In this document: positions 17,610 to 26,748 of the stretch, piece after piece | How the letters are laid out: each line of letters begins with the position of its first letter | How positions within the stretch are numbered: position 1 is the first letter of the stretch | Assembly: GCF_003386795.1 (NCBI RefSeq) | Contig: NZ_QTUC01000001.1 | Span: 1,488,001-1,552,000 of the forward strand | DNA length: 64,000 nucleotides | Origin: Thermasporomyces composti | GTDB taxonomy: Bacteria; Actinomycetota; Actinomycetes; Propionibacteriales; Actinopolymorphaceae | Reading direction: 5' to 3' | Position numbers and translations under genes: made by a program | The notes under the pieces: model-generated | Database searches by the model: none | Told to the model about the DNA's origin: nothing | What the model saw: only the letters and a program-made list of their open reading frames with translations

Positions 17610-18698
17610 ATGCGGTCGTCAACACGAACCCCCACACCGACCGACACGTGGTGGCCTCCGGTCTCGGTCGTGCTCGCGGTGCGCAACGAGGAACGGCATC
17701 TGCCCGCGACGGTGCGCCACGTCCTCGCCCAGCGGTATCCGGGCGAGCTGGAGCTGGTGATCGCCGTCGGCAGGTCGACGGACCGCACCGCGGAGATCGC
17801 CCAGGAGCTCGCTGCCGCCGACCCGCGTGTCCGCGTGGTCGACAACCCGACCGGTACCACGCCCAGCGGCCTCAACGCCGCGATCCGCAACGCCCGACAC
17901 GACATCATCGTGCGGGTCGACGCGCGCGGGCTGCTGGATCCCGACTACGTCCGGCTGGCCGTGGAGATCCTCGACGCGACCGGAGCCGACAACGTGGGTG
18001 GCGTTCTCGTCGCCCAGGGCGAGACGCCACTGGAGCAGGCGATCGCCCGCGCGATGACGAGCTGGATCGGCATCGGCAGCGGCGGCGGCCGCTTCGATCC
18101 GAACGGGAGGCCTGGGCCCGTCGACACCGTCTACCTCGGCGTCTTCCGACGTGCCGTGCTCGAGCGGCTCGGCGGCTACGACGAGAACCTCATTCGCACC
18201 CAGGACTGGGAGCTCAACTACCGCATCCGCCGGGACGGTGGCGTCGTCTGGTGCGATCCCCGCCTGCGCGTCACCTATCGACCGCGCCCCAACCTCACCT
18301 CCATGGCCGCGCAGTTCTACTCGAACGGCCGATGGCGGCGCGCGGTTGGCCGGCTCCATCCGGGCACGTTGCGCTTCCGCTACCTGGCCCCGCCGGTCAC
18401 CACCGTCGGCTGTCTGGCGGGTGCGCTCCTCGGCCTGGTCGGCGTCGCGATGCCGCCGCTGATGGTGGCGTGGAGCGTGCCGGCGGCCTACCTGGTCGCG
18501 ATCGTCGTCGGATCGGCCATCGCCGGTCGCGAGCTGCCGTGGCGCGCGCGGTTGTGGCTTCCTCTGGTGCTGGTCGTCATGCACCTGACGTGGGGGATCG
18601 GCTTCCTCACCAGTCCGCACTCGCTCGGTCGGGCTACGCCGCGTCCCCCAAGGGTCGACGACGCGGTGGCCCGCGCGGCCGCCCGCGATCGACGATGA
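17610..18698 (+). CDS. Family 2 glycosyltransferase, ExoA-like, with C-terminal membrane helices
   Basis: 362 residues from ATG 17610, preceded by GAAGGA at good spacing; an ATG at 17580 lacks one. GT-A fold: VSVVLAVRNEERHLPATVRH at the N-terminus, DNPTGTTPSGLNAAI, DXD-like 'VRVDARG' (about 90-96), and the acceptor-side 'RTQDWELNYRIRRDGG' with the ED/QD motif. Two to three C-terminal hydrophobic segments (from about 255) anchor it. It resembles succinoglycan ExoA-type enzymes that use nucleotide-sugars at the cytoplasmic membrane face. The next gene is a close paralogue starting in a 4-base ATGA overlap. Confidence 0.88.
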   Translation: MRSSTRTPTPTDTWWPPVSVVLAVRNEERHLPATVRHVLAQRYPGELELVIAVGRSTDRTAEIAQELAAADPRVRVVDNPTGTTPSGLNAAIRNARHDIIVRVDARGLLDPDYVRLAVEILDATGADNVGGVLVAQGETPLEQAIARAMTSWIGIGSGGGRFDPNGRPGPVDTVYLGVFRRAVLERLGGYDENLIRTQDWELNYRIRRDGGVVWCDPRLRVTYRPRPNLTSMAAQFYSNGRWRRAVGRLHPGTLRFRYLAPPVTTVGCLAGALLGLVGVAMPPLMVAWSVPAAYLVAIVVGSAIAGRELPWRARLWLPLVLVVMHLTWGIGFLTSPHSLGRATPRPPRVDDAVARAAARDRR

Positions 18699-19906
18699 GG
18701 CCCGCACCAGCACCGAGCGACGAGTCACCGGGATGGCCGGCGGTGTCGGTCATCATGGCCGTGCGAAACGACGCACCCTACCTGCGGGAGACGCTGGAAC
18801 GAGTCCTGTCTCAGGGCTGCCCCGGGACACTCGAGGTCATCGTCGCCGTCGGTCCCTCCCACGACGACACCCACGACGTGGTCGCGGCCGTGGCCGCGAC
18901 GGACCCGCGTGTCCGCCTCGTCGACAACCCGGTGGGTACGACGGCGAGCGGCCTCAACGCCGCCCTGGCACAGGCACGGCACGACGTCGTCGTCCGCGTC
19001 GACGCCCGAGGCCGGCTGACTCCCGACTACGTCCGCCGGGCCGTCGAGATCCTGGCGGAGACCGGCGCGGACAACGTGGGAGGGGTCTTCGCCGCGCGAG
19101 GAGAGACTCCCCTCGAGCACGCCATCGCGCGAGCCATGACCACCTGGCTCGGCATCGGATCCAGCCGAGGGCGCTTCGACGCCAAGGGGACGGCAGGTCC
19201 GGTCGACACCGTGTATCTCGGCGTGTTCCGACGCGCCGTGCTCGACCGCCTCGGAGGCTACGACGAGTCTCTTGTTCGCGGCGAGGACTGGGAGCTGAAC
19301 TACCGCATTCGGCAAGCGGGCGGGACGGTCTGGTACGACCCGAGGCTGCGCGTCGACTACCGGCCACGGCCCACGGTGGCCGCCTTTGTCGAGCAGTTCT
19401 ACTCGAACGGCCGCTGGCGACGCGCGATCTGCCGCCGCCATCCCGGCACCTGCAGCGCTCGGTATCTCGCAGCCCCGCTCACGATGGTGGTCTGCGCCGC
19501 CGCCGCACTCGTCGCTGCATGCGGCGCCCTGGTCGGAGTTCCCACGCTGTCCGCCGCCTTGGTCCTGCCAGCTGGCTATGTCCTTCTGGTCACCGCCGGG
19601 GCGGCCGTTGTCAGCCGAGACCTGCCATGGCGCGCCCGACTGTGGCTTCCGGTCGTCGTGTCAATGATCCATTTCGCGTGGGCCCTCGGCTTCCTCACGA
19701 GTCGAGAGAAGCCCCACGTGACGGGGCCTGGGCAGGTTGGTCAGCGACACCGACACGATCAAACGAAGTGCGGTCGAGAGAGTGCGGATCGAGCACGTCC
19801 CGACCACACAAGCCTCGACGACACATGCCTCGGTCAACCAGACCTCGCTCAAGCGAGTCTCGATCAATCGAGCCTCGATCAATCGAGCACTGTCTCGGTT
19901 GAATAA
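18695..19906 (+). CDS. Family 2 glycosyltransferase, tandem paralogue with repetitive C-terminal tail
   Basis: 403 residues; ATG 18695 overlaps the previous stop (ATGA). It closely parallels its neighbour along the whole catalytic part: VSVIMAVRNDAPYLRETLER, DNPVGTTASGLNAAL, VRVDARGRLTPDYVRRAVEI, VRGEDWELNYRIRQAGG, QFYSNGRWRRAI, and matching C-terminal membrane helices. This indicates a recent duplication followed by divergence. After the last helix it carries about 70 extra residues ending in pentapeptide-like repeats (SLDQS twice, with degenerate SLDDT, CLGQP and DLAQA before them) coded by a 15-bp tandem DNA repeat. The tail is probably disordered and absent from the sister protein. Confidence 0.88.
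   Translation: MRPAPAPSDESPGWPAVSVIMAVRNDAPYLRETLERVLSQGCPGTLEVIVAVGPSHDDTHDVVAAVAATDPRVRLVDNPVGTTASGLNAALAQARHDVVVRVDARGRLTPDYVRRAVEILAETGADNVGGVFAARGETPLEHAIARAMTTWLGIGSSRGRFDAKGTAGPVDTVYLGVFRRAVLDRLGGYDESLVRGEDWELNYRIRQAGGTVWYDPRLRVDYRPRPTVAAFVEQFYSNGRWRRAICRRHPGTCSARYLAAPLTMVVCAAAALVAACGALVGVPTLSAALVLPAGYVLLVTAGAAVVSRDLPWRARLWLPVVVSMIHFAWALGFLTSREKPHVTGPGQVGQRHRHDQTKCGRESADRARPDHTSLDDTCLGQPDLAQASLDQSSLDQSSTVSVE
19813..19887 (+). repeat. Five 15-bp tandem repeats at the 3' end of a glycosyltransferase gene
   Basis: Units of 15 bp start at 19813, 19828, 19843, 19858 and 19873, with core CCTCGATCAATCGAG. The last two units differ by one base, while the first ones are degenerate. They encode five-residue repeats in frame, and each late unit itself contains an inverted repeat (CTCGAT/ATCGAG). 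Confidence 0.85.
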
Positions 19907-20078
19907 CGCACCACACAAAGACGCACGCCGTCACCGCCAGTCAGCGTGGCATCCAGCACCGACCAAATCGTTTGATTTCCTGCGTGAACGGTCAATAAGC
20001 GATTTAGTGAATCCGTCTGATTCGTACTGAGTCAGCGTCGGCGCATGACACCCGCTGGTGATGGTCAATGGGGGCGGT

Positions 20079-21173
20079 ATGCGGGCATCGGGACACCTGA
20101 CCGGTGGTGGCGCGACCCTGCCGAACCGGAACGGTGAGCTCGTCAGCGACCCGCCACGTCACCCCGACACGGTGACCGCCGCGCCGACTTCAGGCGTCCT
20201 TGACCGACAGGCGGGGCCCACGCCACCGCCTGTCGCCAGCTTTCCACCGGCGCACCGAGGTCCCCGCCCGGGGCGCAGGCCACGTGCGGTGATCCTCGAC
20301 GAGACCGCTCCTGTCGCGCCGGCCGAGAACGGCCTCGACGAGGAGCTCGACGTCGTGGCGCGGTTACCGCTCCCACCGGATCCGCACGCTCTCGCCAGCG
20401 TGCTGGCGTACTGGCGCCCGAAACTCATCCTGGTCAACGCGTCCTTGGACGCGGTCGACTACTGGCTGTTGCGCGTCTGCCGCCACCACCGCGTCCAGGT
20501 CCTGGTCCGCGCCCGACCTGCCTACGGGCTGCTCGGCTCGACCCACTTTCGCCGTTTCGGGGGAACGCCCTGGCTTCCCTTGCGCTGGCCGGGTCAACGA
20601 CGCGGTGCCGCGTTCTGCAAACGACTCCTTGACATCGTCCTGGTGATCGTGAGCGCGCCCGTCGTCGTGCCGCTCATGCTGATCGTCGGCCTTCTGGTGA
20701 GCCTCGATGGCCCGCCGCTCTACGTCCAGGAGCGGGTGGGACGAGGCGGCCGCCGCTTCCGACTGGTGAAGTTCCGGACGATGCGGGTGCGCGCGGAACT
20801 TGCCACCGGCCCCGTCCTCGCCACCCCAGAGGATCCGCGGATGACCCGTCTCGGACGGGTTCTGCGGCGCTACCGCATCGACGAACTGCCCCAGCTGTGG
20901 AACGTGCTTTGCGGTCAGATGAGCCTCGTCGGGCCTCGCCCCGAACGGCCGGAGCTCATCCGCCAGTTCCGCGGCGTCCCGCACTACGACCTTCGCCACC
21001 TCGTCCGACCCGGCCTCACCGGGATCGCCCAACTCACCGGCGGATACGGCGCCAGCGTCGAGGAGAAGCTGCGCTGCGACCTGCTCTACGTCAGCTGCTG
21101 GTCCCTCGGGCTGGATCTGCGGCTGCTCGCCCTGACCGTCCGTGACCTGTTCCGGGGATTTCCGCGTGGCTGA
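20079..21173 (+). CDS. Initiating phosphoglycosyl transferase (bacterial sugar transferase, WbaP/WcaJ C-domain type)
   Basis: About 364 residues from ATG 20079 (GGGGGCGG just upstream; GTG 20058 and ATG 20061 are alternatives). The C-terminal half is the polyprenyl-phosphate sugar-1-phosphate transferase domain: membrane segment LLDIVLVIVSAPVVVPLMLI, then YVQERVGRGGRRFRLVKFRT (catalytic region), RRYRIDELPQLWNVLCGQMS (Asp-Glu pair), LVGPRPERPE, and RPGLTGIAQL. The N-terminal half has no four-helix bundle, unlike WbaP/WcaJ; it is Pro-rich, then carries a small alpha/beta segment. It loads the first sugar onto undecaprenyl phosphate and heads the coupled EPS operon. Confidence 0.92.
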   Translation: MRASGHLTGGGATLPNRNGELVSDPPRHPDTVTAAPTSGVLDRQAGPTPPPVASFPPAHRGPRPGRRPRAVILDETAPVAPAENGLDEELDVVARLPLPPDPHALASVLAYWRPKLILVNASLDAVDYWLLRVCRHHRVQVLVRARPAYGLLGSTHFRRFGGTPWLPLRWPGQRRGAAFCKRLLDIVLVIVSAPVVVPLMLIVGLLVSLDGPPLYVQERVGRGGRRFRLVKFRTMRVRAELATGPVLATPEDPRMTRLGRVLRRYRIDELPQLWNVLCGQMSLVGPRPERPELIRQFRGVPHYDLRHLVRPGLTGIAQLTGGYGASVEEKLRCDLLYVSCWSLGLDLRLLALTVRDLFRGFPRG

Positions 21174-22746
21174 CCTGGAAACACGCCCATCCGTGGCCGG
21201 CCGCGTCGCGCGGAACGGCGCGGCACTGTTCACCGCCCGCGTTGCCGGAGCGCTCGCCGGAACCCTGGCGCTGCCGGTCCTCTACAGCCGGCTCGGACGC
21301 CAGGAGTTCGGTGTCTGGGTCCTGCTGGCCGGCCTCGTCGCCCTCATGGGCTACGTCGACATGGGGCTGGGCTCCGCGCAGACCCGCGAGGTCGCCAGGG
21401 CGGTGAGCCTGGGTGAGACTCGAACGGCGCGCGCGGTGCTGGCCATCGGGGTTGGGTGGGGCGCGTGCCTCAGCGCGCTCGCCCTGGCTGGCTTCCTGCT
21501 CTGTTGGCCGGCCGTGGCGAGCCTCTTCCGGCTCGGGCCGCTGGCGGCGGAGGCGCACGACGCGGTGCTCGTTCTCCTTCTCGGTTTCACGGTCGTCTGT
21601 GTCGCGGGACCGTGGCGTGCCGTGCTCGAAGGACTCCAGCGCTACTCCACCGTCGCCGCGCTCGACGGAGGCGCCGCCGTCCTCAACGCGGCGTTGTCGG
21701 CGATGGCGGTCCTCGCTGGCGGCGGCTTGGTCGCGCTGGCTGTCGTCACCTCGCTGACGAACACGGCCCGCTCGGTGGCGATCGTCGGCTTGGCTCACCG
21801 AACGGCACCCTCGCTTCGACCGAGTCCAGCCGACCTGTGTCGTCAGCACGTGGTCGCCGCGCTCCACTACTGCGTCCCCATCCAGGTGACGAATGTCGCG
21901 GCCGCCGCCAGCAACGAGACGGACCGCTTGGTGCTCGGGGGCTTCGTCGGCCCCGCCGCGGTGGCCGGATACGAACCCGGCAACAAGCTGGCGAACCTGC
22001 TGCGGATGCCCGCGGCGTTGATCACGACCGCGATGTTCCCGGCCGCCGCCACCGCGGCGGCGACGGCGGACCCGGCCAGGTTGAACCGCCTCTACCTGGG
22101 GATGACGAGATACCTCGCCACGTACGCGGCACTGGGGGCGGCGTTCCTCGTGGCCTGCGCGGACCCCTTGGTGCGGTTGTGGCTCGGTCATCGGGTCCCG
22201 CTCGCCGCCACCACGCTGGCGCTCATGGCGCCGGCCTACGCGGTCAACGTCTGCACCTGCGCCGCCCAGATGGTGACCCGTGCGGAAGGCAGACCCGGAC
22301 GGGAGACAAGGTTCGCCCTCGTCACCGCCGGACTGAACCTCGTGCTGACCCTGCCGCTGCTGGCGCTGCTGGGGCCGTGGGGCGTTCCGTTGTCGAGTGC
22401 GTTGGCCCTGGCGGGCGGCGGGGCGTACTTCTTCGTCCACTTCCACCGCGACTCCGGCCGCCCGCTCCGCCTGCTGGCTCGAGCCCTGACCTGGCCGGCG
22501 GTCGTGGGCGTCGCGGCCGGCCTCGCCGGCTGGCTGACGACCCCCTACCTGCCCGGCGGGCCCGGTCGGGTCGGCGCCGCGACGACGTTGCTGTGTCAAG
22601 GCCTCCTGACCGTGCTCGTGGGTATCGCGCTGCTCACGGCGGTGGGCTTCTTCGACGCCACGGATCGGGAGCGGCTCCGCGCCATCGTCGCCGTGCGCCG
22701 GACGCCGGCTCTCGTCGGGCCACCGATGGAGAGGAGTCCGCGGTGA
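21166..22746 (+). CDS. Wzx-type polysaccharide flippase (MOP superfamily)
   Basis: 526 residues from GTG 21166, overlapping the previous stop by 8 bases, with GGGGA upstream; an earlier in-frame TTG/ATG is less likely. About twelve hydrophobic helices are evenly spread, with N-terminal 'RNGAALFTARVAGALAGTLA' and 'QEFGVWVLLAGLVALMGYVD', typical of PST/Wzx exporters that flip undecaprenyl-linked repeat units. The internal NETDRLVLGGFVGPAAVAGY is characteristic of this family. It sits directly after the initiating transferase, as expected in a Wzx/Wzy pathway. Confidence 0.9.
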   Translation: MADLETRPSVAGRVARNGAALFTARVAGALAGTLALPVLYSRLGRQEFGVWVLLAGLVALMGYVDMGLGSAQTREVARAVSLGETRTARAVLAIGVGWGACLSALALAGFLLCWPAVASLFRLGPLAAEAHDAVLVLLLGFTVVCVAGPWRAVLEGLQRYSTVAALDGGAAVLNAALSAMAVLAGGGLVALAVVTSLTNTARSVAIVGLAHRTAPSLRPSPADLCRQHVVAALHYCVPIQVTNVAAAASNETDRLVLGGFVGPAAVAGYEPGNKLANLLRMPAALITTAMFPAAATAAATADPARLNRLYLGMTRYLATYAALGAAFLVACADPLVRLWLGHRVPLAATTLALMAPAYAVNVCTCAAQMVTRAEGRPGRETRFALVTAGLNLVLTLPLLALLGPWGVPLSSALALAGGGAYFFVHFHRDSGRPLRLLARALTWPAVVGVAAGLAGWLTTPYLPGGPGRVGAATTLLCQGLLTVLVGIALLTAVGFFDATDRERLRAIVAVRRTPALVGPPMERSPR

Positions 22747-23636
22747 GTGGACAGGTAAGCGTCGACCAGCCGGCACCGCGCCACGCCGCGCGGACCTGGC
22801 CCTGCCCGGTGTGCGGCGAGCGGCGCGGGGACGAACCCGCGTTCGCCGGCTGGGTCCGAGCGTGCGTCTCGTGCGGCTTCATGTGGACCGTCGGTGCCGA
22901 GACCGTGGCGTCCCAAGCCGATCTGTACGACGAGGACTACTTCCTCTGGCAGAGCTACCACGACTACTTCGGGAGCGCCCGCCAGCGGCGGTGGGAGGCC
23001 ACCCGTCGACTGAGGTGGCTGCTCAAGGCGACCCACCCGGTCCGGCCGCGGTCGCTTGTGGAGGCCGGCGCGGCGGCCGGCTTCTTCGTCGCCGCCGCGC
23101 GGGGGGAGGGCATCGACGCGGTCGCCATCGAGCCAGCACGGGTCTGCGTGCGGTACGCGCGGGATCGGCTCGGTATCCCCGTCCACGAGGGAACCCTCGA
23201 GACCGTTCGGCTCGAGCGGCAGGTCGAGGCGGTGTGCGCCTTCCACGTGCTGGAGCACACCGACGACGTCCATCGCTTCCTGTCCGCCGCCCACGACGCG
23301 CTGCTGCCCGGCGGCTGGCTGGCGCTGGAAGTGCCCAACGCTGCGTCGCCCGTCGCGCGTCGCCAGGGTCGTAACTGGCCACATCTCTCTCCCCTGCACC
23401 ACCGCTGGCACTTCGGGCCGCAGACCCTGGTCCGACTCGTCGAGAGCCATGGGTTCGTCGTCATCGCCCACGACACGCTCTTCGGCCGGCACTACATGCG
23501 GAGGCCGTGGCTGCGGGCCGGCCTCGTGCTCGCCGAGTCGAGGGCGTGCCACGCGCCCCGCCTGCGGACGACGCACCCCCGCGACGGGGACCTGTTGCGA
23601 CTGATCGCGCGGCGACCGGAAGGCACCACCCCATGA
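22743..23636 (+). CDS. SAM-dependent methyltransferase with N-terminal zinc-ribbon
   Basis: 297 residues from GTG 22743 (GTGA overlap, AGGAG upstream). The N-terminus has CPVCG (about 20-24) and CVSCG (about 42-46), a zinc-binding motif seen in C-methyltransferases and methyltransf_23 proteins of sugar pathways. The Rossmann part shows SLVEAGAAAGFFVAAARGEG (motif I with the glycine loop altered to AAAG), VEAVCAFHVLEHTDDVHRFL (motif with HVLEH) and PGGWLALEVPNAAS. It probably methylates a sugar nucleotide or lipid-linked sugar of the EPS repeat unit. Confidence 0.85.
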   Translation: MSGQVSVDQPAPRHAARTWPCPVCGERRGDEPAFAGWVRACVSCGFMWTVGAETVASQADLYDEDYFLWQSYHDYFGSARQRRWEATRRLRWLLKATHPVRPRSLVEAGAAAGFFVAAARGEGIDAVAIEPARVCVRYARDRLGIPVHEGTLETVRLERQVEAVCAFHVLEHTDDVHRFLSAAHDALLPGGWLALEVPNAASPVARRQGRNWPHLSPLHHRWHFGPQTLVRLVESHGFVVIAHDTLFGRHYMRRPWLRAGLVLAESRACHAPRLRTTHPRDGDLLRLIARRPEGTTP

Positions 23637-24724
23637 CCGATCTGCGCGTGTCCGTCCTGCTCGTCAGCTGGAACACCAGGGAACAGACCCGGCGGTGCCT
23701 CGCCTCCCTCGAGGCCGCCGCGCGCCCTGACGTCAGCTACGAGGTCCTCGCCGTCGACAACGGCTCCCGCGACGGCTCCGCGGAGCTGCTCGAGACCTGG
23801 CCCGGCGTCCATCTGCTGCGCAACGAGGCCAACCTTGGCTACGCCCGGGCGGTCAACCAGGCCTACCTCCGAGCCGGCGGCGAGTTCGTCCTCCTCCTCA
23901 GCACCGACGTCTGTCTGAGACCCGGTGCTCTGGCCGCGATGGCGCGCTTCCTCGCGAACCGGCCCGGCGCGGCGGGCGTCGTCCCGCTCTTCCTCTCCTC
24001 CGTCCCACCCGGCTCGCTGGACCAGCACTACCGCCACTTCCCGACCCCGCGCACCGAGCTGGCGTCGTTCACGGCCTTCGGTCGCCTGCCGGGGTTCCGC
24101 GGACCCCTCCGGCGTCACCTCATGTGCGATGACGACTTCTCCGAGCCCCGCGTGGTCGACGCGCCGGTATCCGCCTGTCTCCTGCTGCGCCGGTCGACGC
24201 TGAGCCCGGACCACATCCTCGACGAGCGCCTACCGCTGTACGCCAACGACACCTTGCTGGCTCGGTCTCTCGCCGAGCGCGGTCACACCTTGTGGGTGAC
24301 GCCGGACGCAGTAGTGGCGCACACGGCAGGCGGAAGCACCAGGCTGCTCGACCCGTCCGTGCGCTCCCAGCACCAGATCGGCTCGTTCGTGCGCTACCTG
24401 CAGATGACCGAGCCGGACACGAGCCTTCGGCTGTTCCGGGCGGGCATGTGGGTCGACTGGCTCGCCCGCACCGTGACCGGCCGGCGTCGTCGCCTACGTC
24501 GGCGGGCGCTGGCCGCCGCTCTCCGAGGAGAGCTTCCCCCGCTCCCGGACGCCCCGCTGGGCGCCACGACCGCGCCACGAGCGGGCGCTCCTGAACCAGC
24601 CCGTACGGCCCGAGAGAGCACGCTCTCGTCCGCGGCGACGACCCCCTCCAACGGCCAAGCCGGGACGACCGCTCACCACGCAGACCAGCGGGCCCCGCAC
24701 CCGGCGGAACGGAGCGGCCCATGA
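23633..24724 (+). CDS. Family 2 glycosyltransferase (rhamnosyltransferase-like)
   Basis: 363 residues, ATG 23633 in ATGA overlap. GT-A start VSVLLVSWNTREQTRRCLAS, VDNGSRDGSAELLETWP, and LGYARAVNQAYLRAGGEFVL with a putative metal motif STDV in place of the usual NxD (about residue 91). Such N-terminal signatures are typical of GumK/WbbL-like rhamnosyl transferases. The C-terminal roughly 55 residues are low-complexity (Ala/Pro/Thr). It is closely similar to the N-terminal half of the next protein, so the pair probably arose by duplication. Confidence 0.88.
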   Translation: MTDLRVSVLLVSWNTREQTRRCLASLEAAARPDVSYEVLAVDNGSRDGSAELLETWPGVHLLRNEANLGYARAVNQAYLRAGGEFVLLLSTDVCLRPGALAAMARFLANRPGAAGVVPLFLSSVPPGSLDQHYRHFPTPRTELASFTAFGRLPGFRGPLRRHLMCDDDFSEPRVVDAPVSACLLLRRSTLSPDHILDERLPLYANDTLLARSLAERGHTLWVTPDAVVAHTAGGSTRLLDPSVRSQHQIGSFVRYLQMTEPDTSLRLFRAGMWVDWLARTVTGRRRRLRRRALAAALRGELPPLPDAPLGATTAPRAGAPEPARTARESTLSSAATTPSNGQAGTTAHHADQRAPHPAERSGP

Positions 24725-26748
24725 GACGCCCCGACGTGTCCGTGCTCCTCGTGAGCTGGAACACCGTACGCGAGACCCGAGCCTGCCTCGAGTCCATTCC
24801 CGAGGCGGTCGACGACGACCTGACCGTCGAGGTCATCGCCGTCGACAACGGGTCCCGTGACGGGTCGGCGGAGCTGCTCGCCTCGTGGCCGGACGTCCTG
24901 CTTCTGCGGAACGAGACCAACCGCGGCTACGCCGCCGCCGTCAACCAAGCCTTCGCGTGCGCACAAGGCAGGTTCATCCTGCTCCTCAACAGCGACGTGC
25001 GACTGCACCCCGGGGCGCTGAGCGCCCTCGCCCGATTCCTGCGGGAGCGGCCCGACGTCGCCGGCGTCGCACCAGCGTTCGTGGACGCGAACGGCCACGC
25101 GCAAAGTCCCTACCTGCGGCTACCGACCCTGCGCAGTGCGATCGCGGCGGCGACCGGACTGCGCCGGTTTCCCCCCTTCCGCCACGCCTACCGCGCCTAC
25201 CTCATGGAGGGCGAGGACTTCACGCGCCCCCGGCCGGTGCCGCAGCCACCTGCGAGCTGCCTGTTGTTGCGGCGGTCGGTTCTGCCAACACGACGCCTGC
25301 TCGACGAGCGACTGCCCGTCTACTTCAACGACGTGCTGCTGGCGTGGGGACTCGCTGCGGCCGGACACCAGCTGTGGATGACACCTGACGCCACCGTCAC
25401 CCACACGGGCGGGTCCTCGACCAGACTTCTGGGCACACTGGCCCGCACACGCCACCACGTGCGGGGGCTCGCCCGCTACCTGCGCTTGACGATGCCCGCG
25501 CCGAAGGTGGTGCTCTTCGTCCTCGCCGTCGTGCTCGACCAGACGTTTCGACGGCTGGCCGGTCGGGCGAGGACACCGCGGATCCGCGACCTGATCGCCG
25601 GCCTGCGCGGGGAGCAGGCCCCGATACCGGGCGGCGACGTTCGGCCCTGGTTGGTGATGCTCAGCGCCTGCCCGTGGTCGACGGGTGAGCAACGTCAACA
25701 CGCCCTTGCTCGCGAGCTCACCAGCGACCATCGGGTGCTCTACGTGGAGCCACCCGGTCGGCGGGCCCGGTGGCGCTTCACGGTGCGCCGCATGGGTCCC
25801 TCCCTGTGGCGGGCCACGCCACCGGCGGTCTTGCCGTTCAGTCGACACGTTCCGCCAGCGAACTGGCTGAACCGGTGGGTGGCGGCGGTGCTGCTGCGCC
25901 GATGGCTCGACCGACGACCGGGAACCCGGCTGCTGTGGGTGGACGACGAGCTCGCCCGACCCATCGTGCGCCGGCTCGGCGCGGAGCTGATGGTCTACGA
26001 CGCCGTCGACTTGAACTGGACCTTCACCCGCGTGTGGAACCGCTGGCACCTGCGCCGCGGGCTTCGTGCGACCGTTCGCCACGCCGACCTGGTGCTCGCC
26101 TCCTCGCCCGCGCTCCCGGCCAGGCTTCCCCCGGCTCGCCGCCGACCGATCGTCGTGCCCAACGCCTGCGACCCGACGCGGTTCTCGCCCGAGGGTCCGG
26201 TGGCGATGTGGATGGCCAGTCTGCCGGCACCACGCCTCTGCTACGCCGGACGCGTCGACACCCGTGCGTTCGACGCCGAGCTCATCGCGGCTCTTGCCCG
26301 ACAGCGGCCGGACTGGACGTTCGTCCTCTGTGGTGACTCGACGCCGGCCGGGCGGGCGCCCCTCGCTGGCTTGCCGAACGTGCACCTCGCCGGGCGGATC
26401 CACTTCGACGACGTGCCGGCCGTGCTGCGCGGAGCCGACGTCTGTCTCATCCCCTACCGGCTGAGCCCGCTGGTCGACTACGTCCAGCCCAAGAAGCTGT
26501 ACGAGTACCTCGCGCTCGGCAAGCCAGTCGTCGCGACGCCGCTGCCGGCGCTGCGGTCCCTCGCGGACCTCATCCACCTCGCCCAGGGACCCCACGAGTT
26601 CGAGAAGGCGATCGAGAAGGCGCTGTTGGAGGCGTCCTCTCCCACCGCCGCCACGGCTCGCGTGGAGGCAGCCCGACGGAACACCTGGCGGGTGCGGGCG
26701 GACCAGGTCAGGCGCCTGCTCGCCGCGGAGAGGGGGCGGTCGGGGTGA
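24721..26748 (+). CDS. Two-domain glycosyltransferase: GT2 fused to a GT4/GT1-like domain
   Basis: 675 residues in ATGA overlap with the previous gene. Residues 1 to about 270 form a GT2 domain (VSVLLVSWNTVRETRACLES, VDNGSRDGSAELL, LLLNSDVRLHPGAL with the DXD-like SDV, and a C-terminal STRLLG helix). From about 300 a GT-B domain follows: PWLVMLSACPWSTGEQRQHA, VYDAVDLNWTF, ASSPALPARLP, PNACDPTRFSPEGP, LCYAGRVDTRAFDAELIAAL, and KKLYEYLALGKPVVATPLPA (nucleotide-sugar region). One polypeptide would therefore add two sugars in sequence. The GT2 part is a near-copy of the upstream gene. Confidence 0.9.
   Translation: MRRPDVSVLLVSWNTVRETRACLESIPEAVDDDLTVEVIAVDNGSRDGSAELLASWPDVLLLRNETNRGYAAAVNQAFACAQGRFILLLNSDVRLHPGALSALARFLRERPDVAGVAPAFVDANGHAQSPYLRLPTLRSAIAAATGLRRFPPFRHAYRAYLMEGEDFTRPRPVPQPPASCLLLRRSVLPTRRLLDERLPVYFNDVLLAWGLAAAGHQLWMTPDATVTHTGGSSTRLLGTLARTRHHVRGLARYLRLTMPAPKVVLFVLAVVLDQTFRRLAGRARTPRIRDLIAGLRGEQAPIPGGDVRPWLVMLSACPWSTGEQRQHALARELTSDHRVLYVEPPGRRARWRFTVRRMGPSLWRATPPAVLPFSRHVPPANWLNRWVAAVLLRRWLDRRPGTRLLWVDDELARPIVRRLGAELMVYDAVDLNWTFTRVWNRWHLRRGLRATVRHADLVLASSPALPARLPPARRRPIVVPNACDPTRFSPEGPVAMWMASLPAPRLCYAGRVDTRAFDAELIAALARQRPDWTFVLCGDSTPAGRAPLAGLPNVHLAGRIHFDDVPAVLRGADVCLIPYRLSPLVDYVQPKKLYEYLALGKPVVATPLPALRSLADLIHLAQGPHEFEKAIEKALLEASSPTAATARVEAARRNTWRVRADQVRRLLAAERGRSG

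Noticed and set aside
16142-19906. One 1254-codon plus-strand open frame
   Set aside because: Only its last part (from 18695) is a real gene. The rest is an out-of-frame read through the GT20 and first GT2 genes.
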